64,000 bases of DNA from Manduca sexta (GCF_014839805.1 NC_051134.1:9455170-9519169); one strand, 5' to 3'. Shown: positions 35,605-46,557, counted from the stretch's first letter. Numbers and translations: made by a program. The notes: generated by a model from the letters alone, not told the origin.

Positions 35605-35863
35605 CCCCCTTATTCATAGACGTTTTTTATCGAACGATCGAGTAAGGCTGTGATAACAAGTCTGTTTCTCAGTGCTGACGGCATGGCAGTCTTCGCAGTG
35701 CGTAGACGTAAGGTCGTTGTGATTGGCTAATATTGAAATACAACAATAATAACCAATCACAACGGCCCTATGTCTATTTCTCAGTGCCGTTGGGCACTGA
35801 GAAAAGGCTTGTTATCACAGCTTTACTCCGTCCTTAGATAAAAAACGTTTATGAATAAGGGGG
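35605..35863. mobile_element. MITE with perfect 13-bp ends and TTA target duplication
   Basis: The ends CCCCCTTATTCAT / ATGAATAAGGGGG are inverted repeats. The inner parts also pair (TGTGATAACAAGTC against the segment near 35,808), making a long fold-back. TTA lies immediately outside both ends. A 3-bp TTA duplication and small size fit a PIF/Harbinger-type non-autonomous element. It encodes no protein. Confidence 0.85.
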
Positions 35864-35912
35864 TTAGAACGCATCACCTGTCTAACTGTCTCTACAAGTA
35901 TTACACATGGGC

Positions 35913-36121
35913 ATTTTTTATACTGACTAGGCAAAGTGACCCATACTGCATCTCATGATAAGTGGAATCCAGATAGATTGTCGACAAACGATATATGATC
36001 CTACACCAGTCGACAATTATACCGGCCTGTTTGAAGCAGGATGTAAACAGGCTGACATCGTGGGTTTTACGCCTTGTGTACGGTGATTGTACTGGATGGA
36101 TACAAATATCATACCACCAGC
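35913..36121 (+). repeat. Family A repeat, copy 6 (internally shortened)
   Basis: It starts GGCAAAGTGACCCATACTGC and ends ATACCACCAGC. The segment around the GGCCACTATGG landmark is deleted. A family B SINE starts 24 bp later. Confidence 0.8.
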
Positions 36122-36144
36122 TTATTTTGATAAACCCAAAAATG

Positions 36145-36314
36145 GCAATGCGATAGCGTAGTTGGTTGTTGGACGGACTGCCGAGACGAATGTCCACTGG
36201 TTCAAATCCTAAGGGCACAAACCTCTGATTTTTCTAAAAAAATATGTGTGTATTCTTTGTAAATTATCGCTTGCTTTAACGGTGAAAGAAAACCTTCATA
36301 CCTGAGAAGTTGTC
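36145..36314 (+). mobile_element. Family B SINE, 3'-truncated
   Basis: It has A box GCGATAGCGTAGTTGG and B box CTGGTTCAAATCC and stops after ACCTGAGAAGTTGTC. It starts 24 bp after a family A repeat. Confidence 0.8.
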
Positions 36315-37739
36315 TGTCCTGATCAAACCTAGAACTAGCTGATACAGGCTGTGAGTCTAGAGTGTTATTTCTTTTGCAAATCATTATGGGTAAGTTATAA
36401 GAACGTGGTTACGTCGTGTGCCGAAACGACATGTTTATTCATACGACCTTCAATTCCAAATTATTGCAATTGAATTTGCATGTCTAGTTCCATGTGTGGG
36501 GTCAAACGTCTATGTCTTTAAAGGGGTAAGCAGAGATGCAATTAACTCAGTACAGTTTGTTGAGTTCCTGTCATGAAAATATGGGGCGCACTATAATAAT
36601 AAGTTTTTATATCGAACACTAATTCTAATCCCAATTTAGGTGTGATTCTGATTCTAAAGACGTGTTTAAACTCAAACTGTGATATGGACCTAAATTATAC
36701 GAGGACGCCTAGCGAGCTATCAAAAGATTAAACATTGATCGTTAATCTTTTCCACCAGAGCGGCGCAGGCGATGCTAGAAAAATGAAGTGATACTATTAG
36801 CGATTTTTTCTAAGGCATCGCTTACTAGCCTGGCTTGTCTCGGTTTAGGACAATCTTAAGAGAAAATTGAGAACCTACCCCAAAAAATATGAGACAAAAG
36901 ACGCCCTTAAAAATAAGCAAATCCAATATATTTATTAGAATTTATTCTAGAATGGAACCCCGAGGAGCTTCCCTAACGACTTCCTGTTGTCTGAAGTAAA
37001 TAATGACAAGTAAATATTTAAGTAGTAGTCATTACGGTAATAAAAATGATGCTGCAAGGATGGCCTTGCGTCGACCAATCATTGCTACAATGTCATCTGA
37101 TTGTCGCCTCGTTGGTGTAGTGGCGGTGCAGTTGACTATCTAGGAGGTATTGAATTTGATATCCAGGTCAACATTAGTATTAGTTTTAAATATATTACTC
37201 TACTGTAAGAATAGACCGGCTTCGGGCTAGATAATAGGAGTAGCTTATTCAAAACGGCCCAGCGGAAGATCAACCCTGGTTTTTATCAGCATACACTAAG
37301 TTGGGTCGCTTTTGTGACGAACAAATTGATTTATATTTTTTTTCTTATTTCGTAATATTGCTTGTTACAAATGAAGATTTTCTTCTTCTTCGCGGGCGAT
37401 TCGTATGGTCAACTGCACTGCCTCACTGCCACCATGGACGAAGGCTGGATATCTCTTTAAAATTCTCCCGCTACCAGAAATGTACAAAAGTATTATAAAT
37501 GTATTAACAACCAATTCGTAAAAAAGAACTAAAATAACAGATGTATCTTACCAAATAAAAATGCGGACAGAACACTATATAATGTAAGTAAATGGATTAT
37601 GTACGGAGTATCCGAGGCACGGAAAAAGGAAAAGGTGATCCTATGATGTAATAAAAGCAGTGGGAAATAGATAGATGACAGAGGCACGAAACCTAGACCA
37701 GTGGAAATCTGGGAAAAATTAGAGAAAAAAAATCACTAA
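36315..37739. other. No recognised gene; SINE-like scraps
   Basis: AAAGGGGTAAGCAGAGATGC near 36,518 recalls the family C tail, and CCTCGTTGGTGTAGTGGCGG at 37,110 recalls a tRNA-like head. Both are too short to call. Confidence 0.4.
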
Positions 37740-37905
37740 TTGGAATATCCAGGGAACAATTTTGCGGGATAAAAAGTAGCCTATATCACTCAGGTGTAAT
37801 GTAGCTTTCTTTTAGGAAATAAAATCAAAATCAATGTAGTAGTTCCTGATATTAGCGCGTTCAAACAAACAAACTGTTCAGCTTTATATTAGTATGAATA
37901 CAAAT
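37740..37905 (+). mobile_element. Family E LINE 3' fragment
   Basis: TTTTGCGGGATAAAAAGTAG, GATATTAGCGCGTTCAAACA and CTTTATATTAGTATGA mark the 3' end. Confidence 0.65.
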
Positions 37906-39839
37906 CTCATTACTCGTCATTCCTTAAGAATAATCCTGTTGGAAACCTAATCCGTGCTGTAAAGGGACCTACATAACTTATCGACGCAACAATGTTCCTT
38001 GATTGGCGTTACCGGAAGTAGGAAACAATTTTCCCATTAGAGTAACACTAGGTCGGAAATCGTATAGTCCTTTTCGTATTATATAATTTGTCATAAAAAC
38101 TACAAACAGGTATTTCAATTCGTAGAATGAAACGTACTAAGTTGAATTGAATTTTTAGTATATTTTATTCGTAAAATGTTCTGCTAAATTAGGTATAGGA
38201 GAAAATATAAAGGTAAAACAAAAATATATTAAATATTGCTTGTATGCACTATACAAACTTGTGTAATGTTAAGTAAAATATTTATTTATGTAAAAAATAT
38301 ATCGGCTTACTTAATTTTTTAAAATGAAAGGCTAGAATCAACTTTATTCTATAGCTGAACTCGTCCTTAGAAAAATGAGTAAGATAACCGTAGCCGACTT
38401 TTATATTATTCATGACGTTAACAAATTTTATTATAATAACTGATTTTGATAAAAAAAAATATGGAATCCGCCAAACACGAAATGAAAAATACACTTAATA
38501 TGTGTTTAAAATACTAATTAACCAAGATACCTAAAACGGCTATGAGAAAAATAATAAAAATATAAACTGTTTAGTTTTCAATTATCGCGTCCTTCAAAAA
38601 AGCAGCATCTATGCAGACGGCACAAAAAATATACGAATTCTAAACTAATGAACAGACAATATCTTCTCACTAAGGGATTGGGTTAATGCCTACATGAAGA
38701 ATTCTGGTGCGCAAAATATTACTACCGCAGTAATCGTAGTTCCTCCAGGATTTATTCTAAAACTTGACGAGATCGGCAGAATTCAAACTACAATGAACAT
38801 CAAACTTGGACATTCACATTTATTCGCCTGCATTCGCTAGAGGATGTATGTGCATTGTGCACCTAATGCAACCTTAATTGTTATTATTGCTAATATTTAA
38901 ATGATATTTACAATGCCATAATTAGACAATGAAAGAAATAAACTTCAATATCAATAATCAGCCTTCTTATTGATTATCTCTATATATTAAATTTACACTA
39001 TGGTTTATTTGTATCTATTTGGGAATAGTTAGTTTAGACCTAAAAGTTTTAAAGTTGGCTTGTTAGACGATGTATTCAAATATTAGAAATGTTGAAAGGA
39101 AATGAATTCAGAACTACGATATTTGTCAAATGTAAGCCGATTAAAAATAATGATTAAGAAGAAATACGCTATTTTTCAATTTTAACACCCTGCATCTATG
39201 TGAAAAAGGGTGTTATTTCAATATTGAAAACAATTATTTTCCATCATTCTTGAGTTTATAGATTTAAAAAGGTATGTTTGATGAGGGTAGTTGTGAAATA
39301 TTATATATTGTTTTCGGATCAGACTTGCGATTGATTTGGTTCTAGTAACAAATTGTGGTGACGAGTTAGGAATTTCGTGATAATGAGCAAGTCATTTCCG
39401 ATCCACTTTTACAGATTTCGCGCCAAAATTCTTAAGTTGATTAGTATTATGTTATTTAATACTTCTAACGCCATACCTTTTGTTAGGGATAATTAATAAG
39501 GGAAAGGGGAAATTGATTGCAAATATTTTATTAATCTATAGCAACGTTTAGAAGTCCAAACCTAATATAGCCCCATAATTACCATTGCTCGCGAAACCTA
39601 AAAGGATTTATCGGGAGATTTAAGATCTGTTGTTTTTTGTAACTAATGGATATATTAATTTTATTTTATTTTTAAATTACAAAAATATTTCTCGCTCAAT
39701 TTTCAGCAGCACTTCGTCGTCCTTCCACCTACATAAGCTAAATAACTTAACGCAGCGGTGACACAACTTGTACCAACAGTTAGTTACAAAGTTGAACAGT
39801 TAGTTACAATGGAAATTGACATCTTACCTAACGAGGTCA
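37906..39839. other. AT-rich stretch without recognised features
   Basis: There is one short repeated CAGTTAGTTACAA motif near 39,780-39,810. No genes. Confidence 0.5.
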
Positions 39840-39898
39840 ATCAGGGTTAGAACCCACTTAACATCAAGTCTAGCGCTCAACTGAGCTATAACACCCTA
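39840..39898 (-). mobile_element. tRNA-like head, relic of a SINE or tRNA pseudogene
   Basis: The minus strand reads TTATAGCTCAGTTGAGCGC (perfect A box and D stem GCTC/GAGC) and then GTGGGTTCTAACCCTGA (B box and T stem). No clear anticodon stem or 3' acceptor half pairs with the 5' side, so a working tRNA is unlikely. Confidence 0.5.
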
Positions 39899-40199
39899 AA
39901 CGCTCGCAAATTGATATCTAGTGTTCCGTTCAACACGTTGTAAATCGATCACAATCACTTCGGGTGTCAAATGTGACAGGATGTGAAGATTACCAGCATG
40001 GGAAAGCATACTTAATACATAAATCATTAGGAACGTTCCTATAATACAAAAACATGAATAAAATACACAGAACCAAATGATTAATGTTAAAAATCACCCG
40101 AAATTTATTTGTTGCTCAAACATTCGATTAGAAAACATAACGTCAATAAATATAAAACATTTACCTTGAATTTTGACATACTGATCTAGGTTGCTAGTT

Positions 40200-40400
40200 G
40201 TTAGTTACATTTGCAATAACACCGGTTACAGTTGCACTACACACACGGGACGTGCGATCTACGCTGCCGCCAGCAATGGACTGCCGTTGTGCGAGACCCA
40301 TTGAATAGGCTCACGCACACTGTACAAGTTGCGGGATAGTGGGAAAGGATAGCTGATATAGCGAAGACGTAAAGCTGTTTCGAAGATTAGGACCTGTTTT
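40200..40400 (-). promoter_or_regulatory. GC-rich single-copy patch, possible promoter
   Basis: The block around CTACGCTGCCGCCAGCAATG is CpG-bearing and matches no repeat in the window. On the minus strand an ATG opens a 35-codon frame (MGLAQRQSIAGGSV...). A TATA-like CTATATCAG lies upstream on that strand. It could be a first exon of a leftward gene; nothing confirms it. Confidence 0.25.
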
Positions 40401-40779
40401 ACTTTTTCAAGGGTTGCGAGTATCTTAAACGCTCACCCAAAAGTCCGGTTTGTTTTTATAATTAGTCGACCCTTGTCAGGCTGTCAGGGACCTATTTTTT
40501 TTAATTAAGAATTAACCCTTTGTATATTCTGAACTGTATGACTTTTCGTTCTTTAAGTACTTCTTCTATTTTACTTTTTCTTAAGAATTCTATATAATAT
40601 CCGTGGTATTTTCAATTATATATGAGCAATAATTAAGGTTTCCTATCAATAGGATATCATACCTCTGTTTATTAAATCTGGAAAAAATGTACAACTACGA
40701 TAGATGTACCTAGAGAATAAAACTCTCTAATGTAGGTACTTATAGACCAGAATGAGGCCAGTTTTCAATGTTACCAATA

Positions 40780-40992
40780 TGGGCAGTCTTATTCTTCTTG
40801 CCTTTATCCCACTTAGTTTGGGGTCAGCGCAACACACTTTTTAAACAGGTTGTGAAGGTAATTACGTACGACAGTCCATCTGCCCGATGTCAAGCACCAT
40901 TAGGGGATCTCACAAAATGTTCTTCCTACCTGAAATACGAACTCCTGACCTCTCGATCCTGAACATTTACGATGCAACTAGACCAACACAAC
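40780..40992 (-). mobile_element. Third tRNA-derived SINE family
   Basis: The minus strand begins GTTGTGTTGGTCTAGTTGCA (A box), then GAGTTCGTATTTCAGG (B-box-like), and ends in GTGGGATAAAGGCAAGAAG, whose complement I recall as a common moth SINE end. The 64-codon open frame (40,768-40,962) is a shadow of it. Confidence 0.65.
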
Positions 40993-41518
40993 ATAAGACA
41001 ATAACGTACAATAAAACATCGATCAAAATCCCTTTTCCTTTCTAAGAGAGTCGCAAATCGATCTGAACAATTGACTGGCAAGGTCAATAACTGTCGTGTT
41101 TACTGGCCCGGTTCGAGCCGGTGTCGCGGTGTGCAAACCGCTTTACAATATAATTTTAATTTCAAGTAAGTGGAGTGTTTTCGTAACGCGCTAGGACCAT
41201 TTTAGGCGAGCATATCCAATAAGATATTGCAAAAATTTAACAAAGAGTTTGTGACACGGTTCGAAATACCAGTTCTTTTGTTCATGTTATAGGTATTGGT
41301 ACCTACTTATTGATAAGACAATATTTTTTTAGGATACCCGCCATTCAAATTATGTTTAATACTTTGTATTATTAATTTGGACTTCCAAAAAAGATCTTAT
41401 CAGTTCACGTGATTTTGGCCCACAACTTTTCTTAATTATTTCATATACATTGGTGTATATACATCTTGATTATCAAATCAATAAGTAACAGCATTCGTCA
41501 AATTGTATTTTGTTTTTA

Positions 41519-41555
41519 GACATGGCAAAGTGACGTCACTGCACCTAAAGGGAAA
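41519..41555 (+). repeat. Family A fragment
   Basis: Only the first ~35 bases remain (GGCAAAGTGACGTCACTGCA), then unrelated sequence. Confidence 0.5.
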
Positions 41556-41657
41556 ATAAATAAATATAGGTAACCGATAAAAATATACAATAGTTTTTGG
41601 TGTTCTTTTTTATCAGGTTCACGTTCAAGGCCTTTTACTTACTTCCGTGTCTGAATC

Positions 41658-41970
41658 TTTTTTTATTGCTATGAATGACGAGACGAGCTTGAAGTTCGCC
41701 TGATGGTAAGTGATACATACTTACGACCGCCCATAAACAGCAGAGATACCATCCAACACCTTTAATTACAAAGTATTGTTTGGTATTCCACAGCGCTCGC
41801 CACCCTGAGACTGCGAAGTTAGGTCTTATTATGCTCGGTACTTACACGGGCTACAATGTCCTGCAAACCCGAACACAACAGTAACTACACACTGCTGATT
41901 ATGGCAGAAATAGACATTACGGTGGTACCTACCCAGGCTGACTTTCGCATATGAAATTCCTACCACCAAT
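41658..41970 (+). mobile_element. Family F SINE-like repeat, longest copy
   Basis: It matches the 23-kb copy in order and continues through GTACTTACACGGGCTACAAT, ACACACTGCTGATTATGGCA and GACTTTCGCATATGAAATTC to CCTACCACCAATG. The 73-codon minus-strand frame here is a by-product. Confidence 0.7.
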
Positions 41971-42637
41971 GAAATTAAATATTCTTTGAAATAAACTTGG
42001 AAAATACAATGAATAAGCAACAGTACATTATATTGCTTCAAAAGATACATTATTTTATTTTTAAAATACTTGAAGTGAATGTCTCTGTCAATAAAACCTA
42101 GAAACCTAGTTAAACGTAAGCGTGTAGACCAAATAAATTTAATTGGTCACACAAGAATTACAATACGGATTGTATTATGTGTGATAGTATTATTGTATAA
42201 TGGCGAGGAATTGTGTCAACACGAATTGTTTGCACGACGAGTGCGTGGGACTTACTGAGTGCGGATTTAATGCGAACACCGGGTCATATTTCTAGACTTA
42301 ATGAGCTACGTATGTAAGTATATTATCTAGAAATGGTTTTCTGATATCAGTTAGTATTTTGAATCATTGTTTTATTGTTGTTCTGCATAAAATAAACCGC
42401 GCTTTTTTCTATTAGACAACGGGTAGATCATTAAATATGAAAAAGGTAATCGTCTCATGAATCAAGAAACGGCTCGAAAGGCAACTAAATATTATAACCA
42501 TGATGGGAATAGCCGTAATAAATTATCTCCATTGTAAGAATTAGTGTAATTGACAAATATGCACAAAATGATTATTTTAAAAGGATAACTTTTTCATTTT
42601 GTGTACTTTTTTGAATATGGTGTAGCTACAAACTATA

Positions 42638-42857
42638 ACATATCACACCTTTGCCCCCGAAGGGGTTGACAGAGATGCAACCGGGTCACCCACTAATCGC
42701 TATGTGTTCCGACCAATGATATGACAAGGGGCAAGGATACTCATACCAGACACATTAATGCTACTAAGCCGAAAAACAAAATATAACTGTCGGACCCGGC
42801 ATTCGAATTTGAGACCTCAGAACTGCAGTCATAACTTAATACAACGCCACCGAAGCA
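42638..42857 (-). mobile_element. Family C SINE, diverged
   Basis: CCCCCGAAGGGGTTGACAGA, GGCATTCGAATTTGAGACCT and CAACGCCACCGAAGCA mark the tail, B box and head on the minus strand. Confidence 0.75.
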
Positions 42858-43760
42858 ATTTATAAAATTATTCACATTGAGTTGAGTCATTGTATTCTTG
42901 TAGGATTAGCATACAGTTTCAGTTGTCTTGAGAACAATTTCTTTAGTGATAACGACATTTTGGAAGTAAGACTTTGCTAATGCTCGCGGGCCGCAGGTAC
43001 AATATGCCTGAGGCCATAGCCAAGTCTTTCAATCATTAACCTTAGTTAGACTTGCTAATGATCAGTTAGCCGCAGGTTCAATATTGTAGTGTGTGTGCTC
43101 AGTATATAAGTCATATCATGAGACCATAGGCAAGATGCCTTTCCTCAATCATTATTTGTTTATTTTTCCTTTGTTGTAAGGACCGGGTCCTTAGCAGTAA
43201 ATTACAATCTAGTCTATAAGACTAATAAGCAATTCAATTCTAACTTAATTTTCTAGGTAAGTTTATTGCTAAAAAGAAAAAAAATATATATTTAAGACAT
43301 ATCTCATCGATAAGTCTATCGTTAATCCTAACGGAAGATTTATCAATTAGATTACTCATATTCATTCCCATAAATAAATTTAGCATTTGAAGAAAGCCAT
43401 ATTAGCTATGGCCCCTGGTATAGAAAAGTCTGATCATTAAAGTTAAAAGAATTTATAAAAGATATTCCAGGACATTCCACGTGCGACTCATTGACGATAG
43501 CATTATAGGTGTTATTTCTGTCTCAACTGTGGGTGTTAGTTGAGATAATCATATCATACAATTGATCTCGTACCCCCCGCACATAGCAATGTAATGTAAG
43601 GTTTGTTACGTAGTGAAGTATGATTTTTGAAACTGTACAAGAAATATCTATTTAAAATAATCTAATATTCAGACGGAAGGCTCCTCGGAACCCTTTTGTA
43701 TGCACCTTATATTGATACATATTATTTTTCAAATTCATAACAAAAAAGAGATTTAAATTG
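42858..43760. other. No recognised feature
   Basis: Weak internal repetition occurs around 42,980-43,150 (TTGCTAATG, CCGCAGGT, AGGCCATAG-like words twice). No gene or known family. Confidence 0.4.
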
Positions 43761-43822
43761 AAATAAAACTATTCGGATTTTATTAATTTTTATATTATAA
43801 TGTTCTCCGACGTTTCGAAGAA
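43761..43822 (+). repeat. Family D repeat, truncated
   Basis: TATTCGGATTTTATTAATTT and GTTCTCCGACGTTTCGAAGA match the start of family D. It breaks off after the GAAG. Confidence 0.6.
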
Positions 43823-43988
43823 GAGAACTTGTTACGAAAAAGAGATGTTTGGAAGACTAAAAATCGTGTTGAACGTAAACTTCGTACGTGGTCTTTTAAT
43901 ATTATGACTATGTTGTATTCCCCGTGTTTTATGATTAAACAACGCCATTAAAGCATCGAGATTAAATCCTTATTTGTGGTTTTGATAC

Positions 43989-44052
43989 TGTGCAGCCCTA
44001 TGCTGTCTACTGCTGGACATAGGCATCTCCCAATGTACGCCATAGACCCTCG
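43989..44052 (+). mobile_element. Family G fragment
   Basis: CTACTGCTGGACATAGGCAT and CTCCCAATGTACGCCATAGA match the family G core in plus orientation. Confidence 0.6.
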
Positions 44053-44177
44053 CTGTACATATATAAAGATAGCAACTTGTTTTGGAAAAATTAACTCTGA
44101 CTGCCGCTCAACAACAAGGGCCCTAGTGCGTCATTTGGCTTCATTCAGTACTTAGTTAAAAACTAATATTTATAACT

Positions 44178-44315
44178 ACTAGCTTTTGCTCGCGGCTTTG
44201 CCCCCGTGAAAGTTTTTGCGGGATAAAAAGTAACTCATGTTCTTCCCAGGGTCTATTTTCTCCATATCAACTTGTAACGAAACCCATTCGGCTGTTTTTA
44301 CCCGACTTCAAAAAA
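44178..44315 (+). mobile_element. Family E LINE 3' fragment
   Basis: ACTAGCTTTTGCTCGCGGCT, TTGCGGGATAAAAAGTAACT and CCATTCGGCTGTTTTTACCC are typical. Confidence 0.65.
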
Positions 44316-44575
44316 GAAATAGGTTCAAATAGCAAATTGACGTGTTTTTTCAATGTCTGTAACCTCAGAACATAAACATTTATTGACAGAAATAAAAAAA
44401 AATATTTGACTGTATATACTTCCAAATTAGTCTTATAGAAATGTTTTTAAAATCGATTTAGTACTGTGGTTTTTAATCCGAAATAACAGGATAAGTATGT
44501 CGTCCAAGTAAACGCAATTTTCCTCTCCCGTGACTTTGTCAGTGGTGTTTTGTGTTAGGTCCATTTCTTATTTTA

Positions 44576-44690
44576 TACATACATACATAGAATTACGCCT
44601 TTTCCCTTTTCAGGGGTAAGCAGAGGTATAGCTCCTCAGCACGATAGTCGTACCGCGTAAGCAATACAACTAAGTACGCTTTGAGGCTAT
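44576..44690 (-). mobile_element. Family C SINE, internal deletion
   Basis: The tail with ACATACATACATAG and AGGGGTAAGCAGAGG is joined directly to head-like GTCGTACCGCGTAAGCAATA. About half of the element is missing. Confidence 0.6.
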
Positions 44691-45497
44691 GGTCTATTTC
44701 TTATTACAAACACAAAAAAAAAAAACAAATAAAACCTTTTGAACCAAAATCAAACCGCTATCAAATCACTAAAGCCCAAAAAGTATTTAGCATATTAATA
44801 GGTATATATACTTACCAATTATAAATTTGAAATTTATAATAATTTAGAAATCTGTGAGTTATAAAATTGCAAGCTAAGCTCGATAACATTAACAAATATA
44901 CGGAAACAATAATTTACTACGTTCAATTATAATTAGCCACCAACTCCAAAATTGGTAATCAGTATGGTGAGTTAATTATTTTTTTATTTTTAATAGCGGT
45001 TTTCTTTTTGTTAAATAGGTTTTTGAGTTTATTGCATTCAGACAGGCAGAGGTGGCGGGGGCTTATTTTTATAATTTATTTTATTATTATTGGATTTGGT
45101 TAATTTAAGTATTCAAATATCTTTAAACTATTCCCAAAAGTATCTAAAACATCCTTGAACAGCAGTAATCTGTGGACAAGACGCATTGAAGTTGGAAATT
45201 AAACTATGAATTGTCTCTGTATTGGGCTTGAAACGTTTTTAAAACTGAATAATTATGTATATTATATGAATTTGTATTATTTTATAGTTTAATTTAACAA
45301 ACCTAATCACGAAGTCAGGTGAATTGTCGTCACTTAATTGGCATTAAGGTAAAACATTAAATTTTTTAATTAAATCAAGGATTGTTACTTTTTGTGTAAG
45401 AGTCGAGTGCAAAGTCGAATATAACAGACACATAATGTTATTACTAATTATGCTTAATGCCGCATAGACCCGCGCTTCATAAATTACAAAACTTAAC
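44691..45497. other. AT-rich spacer before the third tRNA-Asp
   Basis: No frame, repeat family or signal recognised. Confidence 0.5.
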
Positions 45498-45505
45498 AAA
45501 AAAAA
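45498..45505 (-). terminator. Polymerase III T-run after tRNA-Asp copy 3
   Basis: Eight A on the plus strand give eight T on the transcribed strand, 13 bases past the 3' end of the third tRNA-Asp. Confidence 0.65.
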
Positions 45506-45518
45506 GTTAATAAAGATT

Positions 45519-45590
45519 CTCTCCGGCGGGGAATCGAACCCCGGTCTCCCGCGTGACAGGCGGGGATACTGACCACTATACTACCGAAGA
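45519..45590 (-). tRNA. tRNA-Asp (anticodon GTC), third copy
   Basis: This copy is identical over 72 bases to the two near 30 kb, with intact A box, B box and all stems. It lies about 0.9 kb upstream of the CenG1A exon on the opposite strand. The first T-run on the transcribed strand is only three bases (45,512-45,514); an eight-base run follows at 45,498-45,505, so the primary transcript may have a longer trailer than the other copies. Confidence 0.96.
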
Positions 45591-45710
45591 CTTACAACAA
45601 TTTGCAAAATTATAATAAACATTCTGTAATACAAACATAATAATTTAATTTACAATTTTATATTATAAATTTATCAATATCATAATATTATACGTTTTTT
45701 TAACAAACCA

Positions 45711-45888
45711 GGGCCCTTATTCTGTATGATAGTGTAAACGCGTAACGCGGCCATGTCATGTTATCTTCGAGAAATGTGCGTGGAATGGTATTCTGTAAGC
45801 CAAATTTCTATAGTCCTAAACATGATGCGTTGTGTTACGTTCTTGTTACGCACTGTTAAAATAACGTGCGGGATAGAGAATAAGGCTC
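45711..45888. mobile_element. MITE with GGGCCCTTATTCT ends
   Basis: Ends GGGCCCTTATTCTGTAT and its imperfect complement near 45,871-45,888 bracket 178 bp. Subterminal CGTAACGCGG-like motifs recur. The 121-codon open frame starting at 45,753 begins inside this element and is not accepted as a gene. The third tRNA-Asp lies 121 bp upstream. Confidence 0.65.
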
Positions 45889-46019
45889 CAGACCATTTAG
45901 CACGATTATTGAAAGTTACCTATATTAATTTTCATTTATTACATTGCCATCTATCGGAAGTTTATAAAACTACATCTAATGGAACCCTATTCACATTATT
46001 ACATTTTACACATTGTACT

Positions 46020-46361
46020 AGATGGCGCTGTTGCGCAAAATTCTATTTGACAGCTTTTTCCAACGCATCGTACAAACTACAAACGTGCGACAGTTCGGTA
46101 ATGGCCGCCGCCGGTTGAGACGTCTTGCTGTGACAGCGGCACGCGTTGATTGTTTACTTTATTTACATCACAATCATAACCAATAATAAAAAGTGTCAAG
46201 TGTTTATCGTGTGTTATCGTTAATTATACAACTTTAGCGAAACGTGTTGTGTGTTTTAACAAAGTTTTTCGACAACGATGAGCGGTGTGCCGCTCACGTA
46301 GCGTTCGAAACGAGAATGCATTTTGTGTAGTGTTGTGGTTTGTTTGGATCTCCTTGGCTAA
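46020..46361 (+). promoter_or_regulatory. CenG1A: Promoter and 5' leader of the CenG1A exon, with two upstream ORFs
   Basis: The block just before the coding exon is richer in CpG than its surroundings and has no TATA box that I can place. It includes an ATGGCCGCCGCCGG stretch near 46,100 resembling a YY1/Pho-type site. The leader carries two short upstream ORFs: ATG at 46,278 ending in TAG at 46,301 (7 codons), and ATG at 46,316 ending in TAG at 46,330 (4 codons). Both end before the main start and could dampen its translation. The transcription start is not resolved. Confidence 0.5.
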
Positions 46362-46557
46362 ATGCTGGGCTACAGGGGAACTATGTGCAGCCGTCAGCAC
46401 TCGCAGGCGTGTCTGAACACGTCCCTGTCGATAAGACAGGAGATACAGAGGTTCGAAAGTGTTCACCCGTCGATATACGCTCTCTACGACCTTGTAGAGT
46501 TGGTACCGGATCCGTTGCTGGCCCAGCAGATACGGGACCACGTCGTGGCTATAGAAG
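46362..46557 (+). CDS. CenG1A: First coding exon of AGAP / centaurin-gamma ArfGAP (partial gene)
   Basis: The exon encodes 65 residues plus one base of the next codon. Residues 25-40 ([16 protein letters not shown]), then a YDL-VEL segment and a [11 protein letters not shown] end (residues 55-65), match the conserved N-terminus of AGAP proteins just before their GTP-binding-like domain. In the family, a GTPase-like domain, a PH domain, an ArfGAP zinc finger and ankyrin repeats follow, and the protein promotes GTP hydrolysis on Arf in endosomal traffic; none of those domains is in this window. A TAA codon lies directly before the ATG at 46,362, so the frame cannot extend upstream. A second in-frame ATG at 46,383 has A at -3 (the first has T) and may be the real start. 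The exon ends GAAG|GTGAGT, phase 1; vertebrate AGAP1 has Glu-Asp here, consistent with a split codon. Identification is by remembered family sequence. Confidence 0.86.

Noticed and set aside
41085..41150. GGCCCGGTTCGAGCCGGTG, B-box-like
   Set aside because: There is no A box or cloverleaf around it, so I do not call a tRNA or SINE.
45753..46118. 121-codon plus-strand frame just upstream of CenG1A
   Set aside because: It starts inside a MITE, shows no domain, and overlaps the presumed promoter of CenG1A.
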